Source: Actinoplanes siamensis | GTDB taxonomy: Bacteria > Actinomycetota > Actinomycetes > Mycobacteriales > Micromonosporaceae | Assembly (NCBI RefSeq): GCF_016862395.1 | Contig: NZ_BOMW01000022.1 | Location: forward strand, 1-32,272 | DNA: 32,272 nt | Direction: 5' to 3' | Shown: positions 24,328 to 32,259 of the stretch, in pieces | Position numbering within the stretch: the stretch's first letter is position 1 | Layout of the letters: every line of letters begins with the position of its first letter | The notes under the pieces: generated by a model | Database searches by the model: none | Told to the model about the DNA's origin: nothing | The model's input: only the letters and a program-made list of their open reading frames with translations | Program-made: the position numbers and the translations under genes

Positions 24328-24963
24328 ATGGAGGTGACCCGGCGAGGACGCCAGGAGCAGGTGGAACGCACCCGGCAACGGATCCTGCAGACCGCGGAAC
24401 GGCTCTTCGCCGAGCACGGGGTGTTCTCGATCTCCAACCGGCAGATCAGCGAGGCCGCCGACCAGGGGAACAACGCCGCCGTCAACTATCACTTCGGGAC
24501 CAAGTCGGATCTGGTGCGCGCGATCGTCCGGCGGCACGCCGAGGGGATGGACGTGATCCGCGCCGGGCTGCTGGAGCGGTACGCCGGCAGCACCACGCTG
24601 CGGGACTGGGTCACCTGCGTGGTGCTGCCGTTCACCGGGCATCTGGAGTCGCTGGGCCTGCCGAGCTGGTATGCGCGGTTCGCCGCCCAGGTGATGACCG
24701 AGCCGAAGCTGCGCGAGCTGGCCGTCACCGAGCTCGGCGAGTCAGCCCTGCCGCGGGCGGTGACCGAGGGGGTGCACCGGTGCCTGCCCGGTCTGCCGCC
24801 CGCGGTCCGCGACGAGCGGGACGAGATGGCGCACACGCTGATCGTGCACTTCTGCGCCCAACGTGAGCGCACCGCCGACCCGCGGTGGCCGGCGACCGCG
24901 GACGGGCTGATCGACGCGATCGAGGGCCTCTACCGGGCGCCGGTCAGCGCGTCCGCCGACTGA
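24328..24963 (+). CDS. TetR-family transcriptional regulator
   Basis: This 211-residue regulator has the N-terminal DNA-binding domain: RTRQRILQTAERLFAEHGV, then ISNRQISEAADQG and NNAAVNYHFGTKSDL, the typical TetR helix-turn-helix ending in YHFGTK. The C-terminal ligand domain is of the TetR_C type seen in many actinomycete repressors. It is divergent from the met operon, and the inverted repeat between them is the likely target; the ligand is unknown. ATG at 24328 is chosen. GTG at 24304 is an alternative, with TAGGAT at 24280-24285 as a possible -10 box close to it. Downstream 24964-25208 is GC-rich with short repeats of GCGGTCAGCC and no gene. Confidence 0.85.
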   Translation: MEVTRRGRQEQVERTRQRILQTAERLFAEHGVFSISNRQISEAADQGNNAAVNYHFGTKSDLVRAIVRRHAEGMDVIRAGLLERYAGSTTLRDWVTCVVLPFTGHLESLGLPSWYARFAAQVMTEPKLRELAVTELGESALPRAVTEGVHRCLPGLPPAVRDERDEMAHTLIVHFCAQRERTADPRWPATADGLIDAIEGLYRAPVSASAD

Positions 24964-25208
24964 CCAGGCAACCCGGGCGGGGGCGGGCGACGGCGATGCC
25001 GGGACGGCGTGACACCCGGGGCGGCCGGGCCCGGCGGGAAGCGGTCAGCCCGGGGCGGCGCGACGGCCGGGACGCGGTCAGCCGGGGCTGCTCACGTCGA
25101 GCACGATGCGCACCACATGAAAACCGTCAGTAGTCAAAACCTTGCACGGAATGGCTCACTCCCCGCCCAGAACCAGCGGATCTCGACGCCTACAGGAAAA
25201 ATCCGGCG

Positions 25209-25520
25209 CTATGATTCGTCCGCTACAAAATATAAAGTAACCTCATATTGCGGCAGCTCGTCCTGCAGGGCCGCTTGCCGGTCAATGCAATCCGAATGTG
25301 TGGTGTAAAATGGACCCCGAGTTTGCAGCACATCCCCTGATGAGCGGTCATGTATGTTTATATAGCAGTTGCCCATGCCAATTGTGTCAGTTGCGGCGAC
25401 GTTCGCCCAGACGGCCGTATGGGACAAATTTGAAGGTGCCGCATGAGCCGGTACAGAAGTGTTAAGCAGTCCCGAAATTGCTGCCGTTGCAACAGTAATT
25501 GCTGATACCCTCGCTTGCAT
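25209..25520 (-). CDS. Small secreted protein with one cysteine pair
   Basis: ATG at 25520 follows AGGAGG at six bases. The 103 residues begin with a clear signal peptide (MQARVSAITVATAAISGLLN, cleavage near AHA at 27). The mature part of about 76 residues contains two cysteines (NCYINIHD and SDCIDRQAAL), suited to one disulfide, and a beta-rich end (YEVTLYFVADES). It has no recognised family. The DNA is markedly AT-richer than the rest of the window and lies beside transposase remnants, which suggests acquisition by transfer. Export to the medium or cell wall is expected. A small secreted inhibitor, binding protein or toxin-like molecule are all possible. Confidence 0.75.
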   Translation of the reverse strand: MQARVSAITVATAAISGLLNTSVPAHAAPSNLSHTAVWANVAATDTIGMGNCYINIHDRSSGDVLQTRGPFYTTHSDCIDRQAALQDELPQYEVTLYFVADES

Positions 25521-25585
25521 GTTCAGCCTCCTATGAAAACTCTCGATATGACACATCTTTGAAGTTGGGCCTGCGGCCAGGGTTG

Positions 25586-26009
25586 TCACGTGGTGCGGTC
25601 ATGCTCGACGTGAAGGATTGTCAGAGCCGCCGCGACGATCTTCCCGATTCGCCATAGGTCCAGGCTGATGCTGCGCAGAGCCTTGAAAGTCATCTTGAGC
25701 AGCGAGTTTCCGCGCTCACCGATTGCCCGCAGGCTGTGGACCTTGTTGAGTTGCTGCTGGATGGGGTTGAGCCGGCCGTTCCTCGGCCTTTTGAACGCGA
25801 CGGCGCTGGTGGCGGGCTCGCCCTCGTAACCCGGGTCGCACGTCCGAAGTCCAGATCGGCCAGCCATCGGGCACCGTGACGATGTGGATGTTGCCGCCGT
25901 GGTCGTCGTGTTTGCCGGACCACCACAGATCGACGCCCGCGGTCGGTCTCGACCAGGGTCCCGTCGCCTGCCGGGCCGTCTCACAACCAAGGAACCGGAA
26001 CGGACCCAA
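25586..26009 (-). pseudogene. Decayed IS5-type (HARBI1-like) transposase, C-terminal part
   Basis: In one minus-strand frame, 25985-25860 encodes VDLWWSGKHDDHGGN and PDGWPIWTSDVRPG, the first catalytic region of this transposase type. A second frame, 25850-25586, encodes YEGEPATSAV, then NKVHSLRAIGERGNSLLKM and LDLWRIGKIVAAALTILHVEHDRTT, the C-terminal region with the last acidic residue. The 40 or so residues between VRPG and YEGE are missing and the frame shifts there. The N-terminal third is also absent. It cannot be active. Confidence 0.8.
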
Positions 26010-26197
26010 ACCGAAGACATCCCCATGCCATGCGCAGCACTCATTAGGCGCGCCAACCCTTCGATATGGGTTTCAAAAGTATGCGCCAACTTTTCGCCAC
26101 GCGATCCGGGCGTGCATCAGGCGTTCCCCCGGTTGTGGCTGATATCAAAACCCACCGGTTTACCCTTTTCCCGATTTTTAACATCTTCATCATCCCT

Positions 26198-26356
26198 TCA
26201 CTGGCGCGACGGTTCAGTATCAACCACGGCTACCCGCGCTACGGCTAATGTGGAAGCGCGCGAAACACGCTTGGCCCGCCAGGCTTCCAGGAGCGGGCCG
26301 AGCAACGCCCACTGCTCATCGGTGACATCGCCAAGGTACGGCTTTCGATGTCCCAT
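26198..26356 (-). pseudogene. Second IS5-family transposase fragment, N-terminal
   Basis: A 52-codon frame from ATG 26356 reads MGHRKPYLGDVTDEQWALLG, then PLLEAWRAKRVSRAST, the typical start of another IS5-family transposase. It is then joined directly to VARVAVVDTEPSR, which belongs to the first-aspartate region normally about 90 residues further on. The frame stops at once, and REKGKPVGFD (a KK-RGRK-H-like stretch) follows in another frame. This shows internal deletions. It belongs to a different element from the remnant at 25586-26009. Confidence 0.7.
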
Positions 26357-26503
26357 GACCGGCCAACCCCGCAACAAACGACACGGTCATGACCGAGATC
26401 ATCTTTTACGCTATCGAGTGATCGCCATCTATAACCAACCCGCAGAAAGATCTCCAAGCGGACTCAACGTATAAATCTACCCGGAAAATCTCGAACTACC
26501 CTC

Positions 26504-27622
26504 TCACGAGGTTCCTCCGAGCGCGATCACCTGCCGCCACGGCCGGATCGCCTTCGGCGGCATGTTGACGGCGAGGGCCCCGACCAGCCGGCCCTCTCGG
26601 TGGTACGCCGCGAGGAAGCGCCCCTCCTCGATCGACCCCTCGGCGACGGAGAACGCGTCGTGGCCCCGCAGATACCCGTACGCGTGGATCTTCAGATCGT
26701 ATTGGTCCGACCAGAAGTACGGGACCGGCGCGAACGGTTTGCGCGCCGCCGGGAACAGCAGGTTCCGGGCGGCCGCCAGGCCCTGCTCGGCGGCATTGGT
26801 GCGGTGCTCGATGCGCATGTCCACGCCGAACAACGGGTTGTGCCACCGCGCCACGTCGCCGGCCGCGTAGACGTCCGGGGCGGCGGCGCAGAACTCGTCG
26901 CAGACCACGCCGTCGGCCACCGGGAGACCGGTGAGCCATTCCGTGTTCGGTTGCGACCCGATCGCCACCAGCACCACGTCGGCGCCGGCCAGGACCGGGT
27001 CGTCGAGCGAGGTCACGGCGAGGCCGGTGCGCAGGTCGACGCCGTGTGACCGGTGCACCGACGACAGGAATCGCCCGACCGGCTCGCCGACCGCGTGCGC
27101 GAGCGGCACCGGCGCCGGCTCGATCAGGGTCACCTCGCATCCGAGCCCCCGGGCCACCGCGGCGCATTCCGCGCCGAGGAACCCGGCGCCGACGATGGCC
27201 AGCCGGGTGCCGGGCCGCAGGCTCTCCCGCAGATGAAGAGCGTCGTTGACGGTACGCAACACGTGCCCGCCGGTCCCCGGGAGCCGGCGCGGGCGCACCC
27301 CGGTGGCGATGATCAGCCCGTCGTACTCCAGGTCGGTCCCGTCCGCCAGCCGTACCGCCCGCGCGGAGGTGTCCAGACCGACCGCCTTGGCGCCGAGCCG
27401 CAGATCCAGCCGCAGCGCGGTGAGCTGTTCCAGCGTGCGCAGGGCGAGCCGCTCGGCGCCCCAGGCCGAGGAGAGGATCTGTTTGGAGAGCGGTGGCCGG
27501 TCGTACGGCGCGTCGATCTCCTCCCCGACGACGGTGACCGAACCGTCGAACCCCTCCCGACGCAGGGTCTCCGCGGCCGCCAGCCCGGCGGCGGAGGCGC
27601 CCACGACGACCACCCGCCTCAT
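26504..27622 (-). CDS. Ferredoxin reductase, FAD- and NAD-dependent (P450 type)
   Basis: This 372-residue protein begins MRRVVVVGASAAGLAAAETL, the FAD-binding Rossmann motif. The NAD-binding motif is LAIVGAGFLGAECA (around 145-158) and the second FAD motif is DVYAAGDVARW. YDRPPLSKQ and the C-terminal YFWSDQYDLKIHAYG stretch are typical of rhodocoxin/putidaredoxin-reductase-type enzymes. They pass electrons from NADH to a small ferredoxin for a P450 or oxygenase. The ATG at 27622 overlaps the stop of the truncated ferredoxin (ATGA). No P450 that needs such a chain is next to it; the CYP152 enzyme does not use one. It probably serves another ferredoxin or is on the way to loss. Confidence 0.9.
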   Translation of the reverse strand: MRRVVVVGASAAGLAAAETLRREGFDGSVTVVGEEIDAPYDRPPLSKQILSSAWGAERLALRTLEQLTALRLDLRLGAKAVGLDTSARAVRLADGTDLEYDGLIIATGVRPRRLPGTGGHVLRTVNDALHLRESLRPGTRLAIVGAGFLGAECAAVARGLGCEVTLIEPAPVPLAHAVGEPVGRFLSSVHRSHGVDLRTGLAVTSLDDPVLAGADVVLVAIGSQPNTEWLTGLPVADGVVCDEFCAAAPDVYAAGDVARWHNPLFGVDMRIEHRTNAAEQGLAAARNLLFPAARKPFAPVPYFWSDQYDLKIHAYGYLRGHDAFSVAEGSIEEGRFLAAYHREGRLVGALAVNMPPKAIRPWRQVIALGGTS

Positions 27623-27699
27623 GGGGCGACCCGGCGGATGGCCGTGGCCGGGCAGAGCACGGCCGCTCCGCACGTGGGCTTGTCGGATTCCACCCTCAC
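27619..27699 (-). pseudogene. Ferredoxin with internal in-frame deletion
   Basis: GTG at 27699 is preceded by AAGGGG at six bases. The 26-residue frame reads MRVESDKPTCGA, directly followed by AVLCPATAIRRVAP, and stops in an ATGA overlap with the reductase. The first part is the start of a [3Fe-4S] P450 ferredoxin and the second is its C-terminal C-P segment. The 35 or so residues between, with the middle cluster cysteine, are missing without frame loss. Only two of the three cluster cysteines remain. It should not hold a normal cluster, but its translation may still serve to couple the reductase. Confidence 0.8.
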
Positions 27700-27956
27700 A
27701 TCCAACCCCTTCACCAGGTGACCGGCAACCACCGCGGCCCCCTCCCCGCGACGGTCGGACGCCTCACTGCCGCTCCACAGTGGCCTGACCCACAGGTTGA
27801 GTCAATCAGTTGCTTCAAAAGAAGGCAGGGCCCCTACCCCGCGCCGGACAACTTCGCGTTCCGGGCCGAGCGCACCCCCGATCCACACTTCGATCGGTGT
27901 CGATGTAGTGCCGCGGCACATGGGCGGCTGGTTCACAAATCCGTAACGTCCGCGAC

Positions 27957-29147
27957 ATGAATTTCCGTCGGTACCGGCCGGCACTGCTCGCGGCAGTGCT
28001 GGCCGCCGCTCTCGCGGTCCTGTCCCTGTCCCGCACCGGCCCCGCGAACGCCGCCGCCACGCTCACCCAGGTCGGCTCGTTCGGCAGCAACCCCGGCGCG
28101 CTGCGCATGTACGCCTACGTCCCGGACGGCCTGCCCGCCGGTCGCCCGCTGGTCGTGGCGCTGCACGGCTGCACGCAGAGCGCCTCCGACTACTACTCGC
28201 ACTCCGGCTGGCCCAAGTACGCCGACCTGTACCGGGCCGCCGTGGTCTTCCCCGAGCAGACCTCCGGCAACAACGCGCTGTCCTGCTTCAACTGGTTCAC
28301 CGCCGGCGACATCGGGCGCGACCGGGGCGAGGCGTTGTCGATCAAGCAGATGGTGGACAAGGCGATCTCGGCGTACGGGTCGGACCCGCGCCGCGTCTAC
28401 GTGACCGGGTTGTCCGCGGGCGGCGCGATGACAGCCGTGATGCTGGCCGCCTACCCGGACGTGTTCGCCGGTGGCGCGGTGATCGCCGGGCTGCCCTACG
28501 ACTGCGGGACCGTCTGCCAGTACCAGGCGCAGAGCAGGACCCCGGAGCAGTGGGGCGACCTGGTGCGGGCCGCGAACCCCGGCTACGCCGGCCCGTGGCC
28601 GGCGGTGGGGATCTGGTACGGCACGTCGGACACCACAGTCGTGCCGGCGAACGCCACCGAGCTGCGCGACCAGTGGACCGACGTGCGCGGCGTGAGCCGG
28701 ACGCCCACCTCGACCGAGTCGCTGCCCGGGTCGACGACCGTGGAGCACTACGGCGGGGCCGTCGACCTCTACCGGGTGCAGGGCATCGGGCACGGCACGC
28801 CGGTGGCGCCGGGCAGCGCGGAGGACCAGTGCGGCACGACCGGGTCGTACTATCTCGCCTCGATCTGCTCGTCCTACCACATCGCGCGGTCGTGGGGGCT
28901 GGCCGGCACGTCGCAGCCGCCGGCCAGCCCGGCACCGTCGGTTCCGGTCACGCCGCCGCCCACGTCGCCACCGTGCTTCACGGCCAGCAACTACGCGCAC
29001 ACCACGGCCGGGCGGGCCTACCAGAGGGCCGGCTCCACCTTCGCCAACGGCTCGAACCAGGCGATGGGCCTGTGGAACACGTTCACCGTGCACACGCTGC
29101 GCCGGACCGGCCCCGACCACTACGTGCTCGCCGACGGGCAGTGCTGA
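27957..29147 (+). CDS. Secreted PHB-depolymerase-type esterase
   Basis: This 396-residue protein has a signal peptide (MNFRRYRPALLAAVLAAALA, cleavage after ANA near 32). The catalytic domain has the oxyanion region ALHGCTQSASDYY (68-80), the nucleophile S153 in GLSAGG, D225 in YGTSD and H279 in GIGHG. This is the extracellular PHB depolymerase/carbohydrate-esterase 1 family. A Pro-Ser-rich linker (319-339) leads to a C-terminal module of 57 residues with cysteines at 340 and 396 (CFTASNYAHTTAGRAYQ), which probably binds the polymer or wall. Substrates may be polyhydroxyalkanoate or acylated polysaccharide. It is preceded by 230 bases without a gene that should hold its promoter. It stands alone in its transcript. 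Confidence 0.9.
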   Translation: MNFRRYRPALLAAVLAAALAVLSLSRTGPANAAATLTQVGSFGSNPGALRMYAYVPDGLPAGRPLVVALHGCTQSASDYYSHSGWPKYADLYRAAVVFPEQTSGNNALSCFNWFTAGDIGRDRGEALSIKQMVDKAISAYGSDPRRVYVTGLSAGGAMTAVMLAAYPDVFAGGAVIAGLPYDCGTVCQYQAQSRTPEQWGDLVRAANPGYAGPWPAVGIWYGTSDTTVVPANATELRDQWTDVRGVSRTPTSTESLPGSTTVEHYGGAVDLYRVQGIGHGTPVAPGSAEDQCGTTGSYYLASICSSYHIARSWGLAGTSQPPASPAPSVPVTPPPTSPPCFTASNYAHTTAGRAYQRAGSTFANGSNQAMGLWNTFTVHTLRRTGPDHYVLADGQC

Positions 29148-29164
29148 TCCGAGCACTTCCTCCC

Positions 29165-29191
29165 GGCCGGCCACTTCCGCTGAGGCCGGCC
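29165..29191 (+). terminator. 8-bp stem hairpin after the esterase
   Basis: GGCCGGCC at 29165-29172 pairs with GGCCGGCC at 29184-29191 around an 11-base loop, 18 bases past the stop. No T-run follows; this is typical of high-GC terminators. Confidence 0.55.
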
Positions 29192-29584
29192 CCGGGGCGC
29201 CCCGCCGACGCGCGGCCGGGCCGCCCCACCCACTCACCGCCCCGCGGCCCGCGCTCCCGGCCCGCTGCGCCCGGCCGGGCGTCAGAGGCCTCTCACCGGC
29301 TACGAGACACCTCCCGCTGCCAGCTCACCGCGCTTGGCCGGGGACGGGGGTGCCTGCTCGGCCGTGGTTCTTCTCTCGCGGTGGGACCTGCGATGCCGGC
29401 CGGTCGAGGGCTCAGCCCGAGTGGGTCGGATCCGGCGCCGGGGCGGTGACGATGCCGCGGCGAAGGGCTGCTGACGCCCTCGCGGACGGCGGACGGTGCG
29501 TCGAGGGGTGCGCGGCGCGGGGGCGGTGCGATCCGGTGAGCCCGACCGTGGATGAGGCCGGTCCGGCCGGGTAAGGCGACCGGC
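29192..29584. other. GC-rich stretch with no gene seen
   Basis: The open frames on both strands here have random-looking Arg/Pro/Gly/Ala composition, no ribosome binding sites and no recognisable motif. The end of the stretch should contain the promoter of the catalase-fold gene, but no clear boxes are visible. Confidence 0.45.
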
Positions 29585-30277
29585 ATGAACGGACTGCGGT
29601 GGATCGGTGCGGGTGTGGCGGTGGCCGCGGGAATGCGCCTGGCGAGGTCGCGGCGGCAGCGGTCGCTGCATCCGGCCGGCCGTTCGATGACCGCGGAGCT
29701 GGAGATCTGGGGCTGCGTCGACCCGACCGGCTCGACGTTGCTGGACCGGCCCGGGCACTACGACGTGGTGGTGCGGCTCTCCAAGGGCGTGGGCACGCGG
29801 CGCGCCCGGCCGGACGTACGCGGGATCGCCCTTCGTGTCGAAGGCACGGATCTGCTGCTCTCGACGGTCGGCCCGGGACGCTGGGGACGCCGCCTGCCGA
29901 TGCCGCGGCGCACCTTCGACGCGCGTTACGGTTCGATCGCCGCCTACCGGTCGGGCACCGGCGGCAAACTTTATCTGGCCGCCGGCCCGGACCCTTCCGG
30001 CCGGCCGCTGGGCCGCTCCCTCGACACGGTGGGCAAGGCCGCGACCCTTCTGCTGTACGCGATCCGTGGCCCGGTCGTGCAGCCGTTCGGGCGGGTGACC
30101 CTGAAGGACACGCTGTCCCCGGAGACGGACGCCGCGCTGGCCTTCGACCCGATCCGCAACGCCGGCGACGACCTGCGCCCGACCGGCCTGCTGCACGGCG
30201 TCCGCGGCATCGCCTACCGCGCCAGTCAGCGCTGGCGCGGCGCCCGCCCGCAACAGCTCCCAGGGTCGCCGCAGTGA
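29585..30277 (+). CDS. Catalase-fold protein of unknown function
   Basis: This 230-residue protein has an N-terminal hydrophobic/basic start (MNGLRWIGAGVAVAAGMRLA). It then shows LHPAGRSMTAELEIWG, LLDRPGHYDVVVRLSKGVGT, PDVRGIALRVEG and LLLSTVGPGRWGRRL. This pattern belongs to a small catalase-like family of actinomycetes, sometimes labelled phosphodiesterase in annotations. The proximal heme tyrosine region of true catalases is not visible, so hydrogen peroxide breakdown is not supported. The ATG at 29585 follows AAGG. The gene may be followed by the FMN reductase in one direction, but the 163-base gap suggests separate promoters. Confidence 0.65.
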   Translation: MNGLRWIGAGVAVAAGMRLARSRRQRSLHPAGRSMTAELEIWGCVDPTGSTLLDRPGHYDVVVRLSKGVGTRRARPDVRGIALRVEGTDLLLSTVGPGRWGRRLPMPRRTFDARYGSIAAYRSGTGGKLYLAAGPDPSGRPLGRSLDTVGKAATLLLYAIRGPVVQPFGRVTLKDTLSPETDAALAFDPIRNAGDDLRPTGLLHGVRGIAYRASQRWRGARPQQLPGSPQ

Positions 30278-30440
30278 CCACGCCAGCGCCAGGTGGCAGG
30301 TGAACGGGTGTGGCTCCGACGATCGCCACGGTGACCGCGGTGGCGGCAGCGCGCCGAGCGGTGAGTGATCGGCCTGACATGGCGCTCCGGGCCGTCCGCT
30401 CCTACGTTTGTTCGCAGTACGAACTGTTGAAGGAGCAAGA

Positions 30441-31010
30441 ATGTCCCGTCCGGTCCTGCAGATCATCAACGCCAGCACCCGCGAGGGCCGCAAGGGCATC
30501 GCGATCGCGCGGTGGGCGCAGCGCGTCGCGGAGGCCCACGGCGGTTTCGACGTCGAGCTGGTCGACCTGGCCGAGGTGGGGCTCCCGCTGCTGGACGAGC
30601 CGGACCACCCGCGGCTGGGGCAGTACAAGCACCAGCACACCAGGGACTGGAGCGAGACGGTCAAGCGGGCGGACGCGTTCGTGTTCGTCCTCCCGGAGTA
30701 CAACCACTCGTTCCCCGCCTCGCTGAAGAACGCGCTCGACCACCTGTACGCGGAATGGAACCACAAGCCGGCCGGCCTGATCTCCTACGGCGGCGTCTCA
30801 GCCGGCCTGCGCGCCGCGACCGGGCTCAAGCCGGTGCTCTCCGCGCTGCGCGTCGTCGTCGCCACCGAGGCGGTGTCGGTCCCGATGTTCAGCCAGTTCC
30901 TCACCGTGGACGGCGAGTTCGTGCCGCCGGCGCAGGTCGAGGCGTCCGGCAAGGCGATGCTCGACGAGCTGGTCCGCCTCACCGGAGCGCTCCGGACCCT
31001 GCGCGCGTGA
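30441..31010 (+). CDS. NADPH-dependent FMN reductase family protein
   Basis: This 189-residue flavodoxin-fold protein has IINASTREGRKGIAIA (phosphate-binding loop of FMN) at 7-22 and PEYNHSFPASLKNALDHL near 85-102, the family signature, followed by KPAGLISYGGVSAGLRA. Enzymes of this type use NAD(P)H to reduce FMN, quinones, azo dyes or chromate. The ATG at 30441 follows AAGGAG at good distance. The stop codon is inside a hairpin (31003-31021). It stands alone. Confidence 0.92.
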   Translation: MSRPVLQIINASTREGRKGIAIARWAQRVAEAHGGFDVELVDLAEVGLPLLDEPDHPRLGQYKHQHTRDWSETVKRADAFVFVLPEYNHSFPASLKNALDHLYAEWNHKPAGLISYGGVSAGLRAATGLKPVLSALRVVVATEAVSVPMFSQFLTVDGEFVPPAQVEASGKAMLDELVRLTGALRTLRA

Positions 31011-31021
31011 GGCTCACGCGC
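31003..31021 (+). terminator. 8-bp hairpin at the reductase stop codon
   Basis: GCGCGTGA and TCACGCGC pair around a 3-base loop. The stem includes the stop TGA. It could end the transcript or protect its 3' end. No T-run follows. Confidence 0.5.
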
Positions 31022-31026
31022 CCGGT

Positions 31027-31380
31027 GTGAACCCGCGGCGCGCCGCGGCCGGCGCGTCCGGCCACGCTACCGCGGTGCTACTCGCCGGCGCCGCGGGCGC
31101 GTTCGACGTCGCCGGCGAGCCGGTCCTGTCCCCCGGGCTCGTCGCGCGCCTGCTCGGCGGCCGGTACCTGCCCGTCTCCCGTTCGATGCCGCGGGGCCTG
31201 CTCGGGGCCACCCGGGGCCTGTAGCAGCTCGACGCGTCCTGGGCCGATCCGCTGCTCGACGTCCCGCTGCTGACCTGCTCCCGGACCCGCGCCCTGGGCT
31301 GGCGTCCCCGGCACGACGCCCGGCTGACGTTGACCGCCACCCGCCGCGCGATCGCGGCCGGAGCCGGGACGGACAGCAGA
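31027..31380 (+). pseudogene. NAD-epimerase C-terminal remnant with in-frame stop
   Basis: The frame encodes HATAVLLAGAAGAFDVAGEP, then VLSPGLVARLLGGRYLPV, typical of the C-terminal substrate region of NAD-dependent epimerase/dehydratases (short-chain extended type). A TAG at 31222-31224 interrupts it. The same frame then continues with QLDASWADPLLDVPLL and RTRALGWRPRHDARLTL, the rest of the usual C-terminus. The NAD-binding N-terminal two-thirds are missing. It is a decayed gene fragment. Confidence 0.75.
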
Positions 31381-31432
31381 CATATCCGCAGGGTTCCCGG
31401 GTATCCGGGCCAGCCGAGGAGAGGAGCTGGAG

Positions 31433-31621
31433 ATGACCAACGTTCAGCAACCTGAGCTGCGGCGCAGCGGGGAGTCCCCGACCAGCAAGCAGCGGACCGA
31501 GGACGCGGACCCGACCGAGGCCCCGCACGGCAGCCCGGACAAGAACGCGAACCGGCCGACGCCGGAGAGCCAGACGTCGCCGTACGGCCCGTCCGGGAAA
31601 ACCGCGTCGGACGGTTCCTGA
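31433..31621 (+). CDS. Small hydrophilic disordered protein
   Basis: This 62-residue protein (MTNVQQPELRRSGESPTSKQ...) is rich in Ser, Pro, Thr, Asp and Lys, has no hydrophobic segment and is probably unfolded by itself. The ATG at 31433 follows GAGGAG closely. Short proteins of this composition are frequent in actinomycetes, but I know of no function. A very strong hairpin follows the stop, which supports a real transcript end. Confidence 0.65.
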   Translation: MTNVQQPELRRSGESPTSKQRTEDADPTEAPHGSPDKNANRPTPESQTSPYGPSGKTASDGS

Positions 31622-31633
31622 GGGCGCGGGACG

Positions 31634-31666
31634 GCGGGCCCGGACGTCACCGGCGTCCGGGCCCGC
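31634..31666. terminator. 13-bp stem bidirectional terminator
   Basis: GCGGGCCCGGACG at 31634-31646 pairs perfectly with 31654-31666 around a 7-base loop. It lies between the convergent small-protein gene (ends 31621) and the EVE-like gene (ends 31697), so it can serve both. Confidence 0.8.
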
Positions 31667-31696
31667 GGTCGTCGCGCCGCGGCACCGAGGTCACCG

Positions 31697-32161
31697 TCAC
31701 GTCCGGCGGACCCGGCCCGGCCCGGGATCGAAGTGCCGGCGAATGGCCGCGAACTCGCGCACCGTGACGAACGACGGGTTGGCGGCCTGCGGCTGCCGCA
31801 ACACCTCCAGGCCGGCCAGGTCCCGGTCGGCCCGCAGCACGTCGCGGCCCACCCAGCGTTGCGGCTCCGCGATCACCAGGTCGAGCGGGATCGTCCACCC
31901 GGTCCCCGGCGGCTGCCGAGCGGGTGGTCCGGCGAGACGGCCAAGACCCCAGACGCCGTACGGCAGGTCGCGCCGCCGGCTGCCGCTGCCCCAGAACAGC
32001 ACGGGCTGCCCGGCCCGCATCAGCTCCAGCCGGTAGCTGCGCTGCACGCACCACCGGGCGACCCCGGGATCCCGGGCGAACCGGCCCACCAGATCCACGT
32101 GGTCGGCGTTGCCCTTGATCAGCCAGGCGCCCAGATCGCCCGCGGTCACCCGCCGTTCCAT
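31697..32161 (-). CDS. EVE-like (PUA-fold) domain protein
   Basis: This 154-residue protein begins MERRVTAGDLGAWLIKGNAD. The arrangement W-L-I-K-G-N, a Trp in the first helix (ARWCVQRSYRLELMRAGQ), then PVLFWGSGSRRRDLPYGVWGLGRL resembles the EVE domain, a PUA-type fold that binds modified bases in DNA or RNA. The later QAANPSFVTVREFAAI stretch also fits. EVE proteins often accompany restriction and defence genes; none is seen here. ATG at 32161 is chosen because the domain starts directly after it; a GTG-type upstream extension to 32239 would add low-complexity residues. The family call is moderate. Confidence 0.6.
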   Translation of the reverse strand: MERRVTAGDLGAWLIKGNADHVDLVGRFARDPGVARWCVQRSYRLELMRAGQPVLFWGSGSRRRDLPYGVWGLGRLAGPPARQPPGTGWTIPLDLVIAEPQRWVGRDVLRADRDLAGLEVLRQPQAANPSFVTVREFAAIRRHFDPGPGRVRRT

Positions 32162-32259
32162 TCCGGATCGCCTACCCACCGGTCCCGGCGACAAACGGCC
32201 CGTCCCACGTTTGCCGCCGGGCACACCGCCGCCTGTCACGCCGCCTCCGGCCGCGCGAG

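Noticed and set aside
24964..25208. Short GCGGTCAGCC-type repeats as a replication or partition site
   Set aside because: There are only two short GC-rich copies with no further structure; chance is a sufficient explanation.
26504..27622. Redox partner for the CYP152 enzyme
   Set aside because: CYP152 enzymes use hydrogen peroxide and need no ferredoxin reductase; the genes are more than 10 kb apart and the linked ferredoxin is broken.
29350..29574. A 74-codon plus-strand ORF between the esterase and the catalase-fold gene
   Set aside because: There is no ribosome binding site, no motif and random-looking composition; it is probably non-coding.
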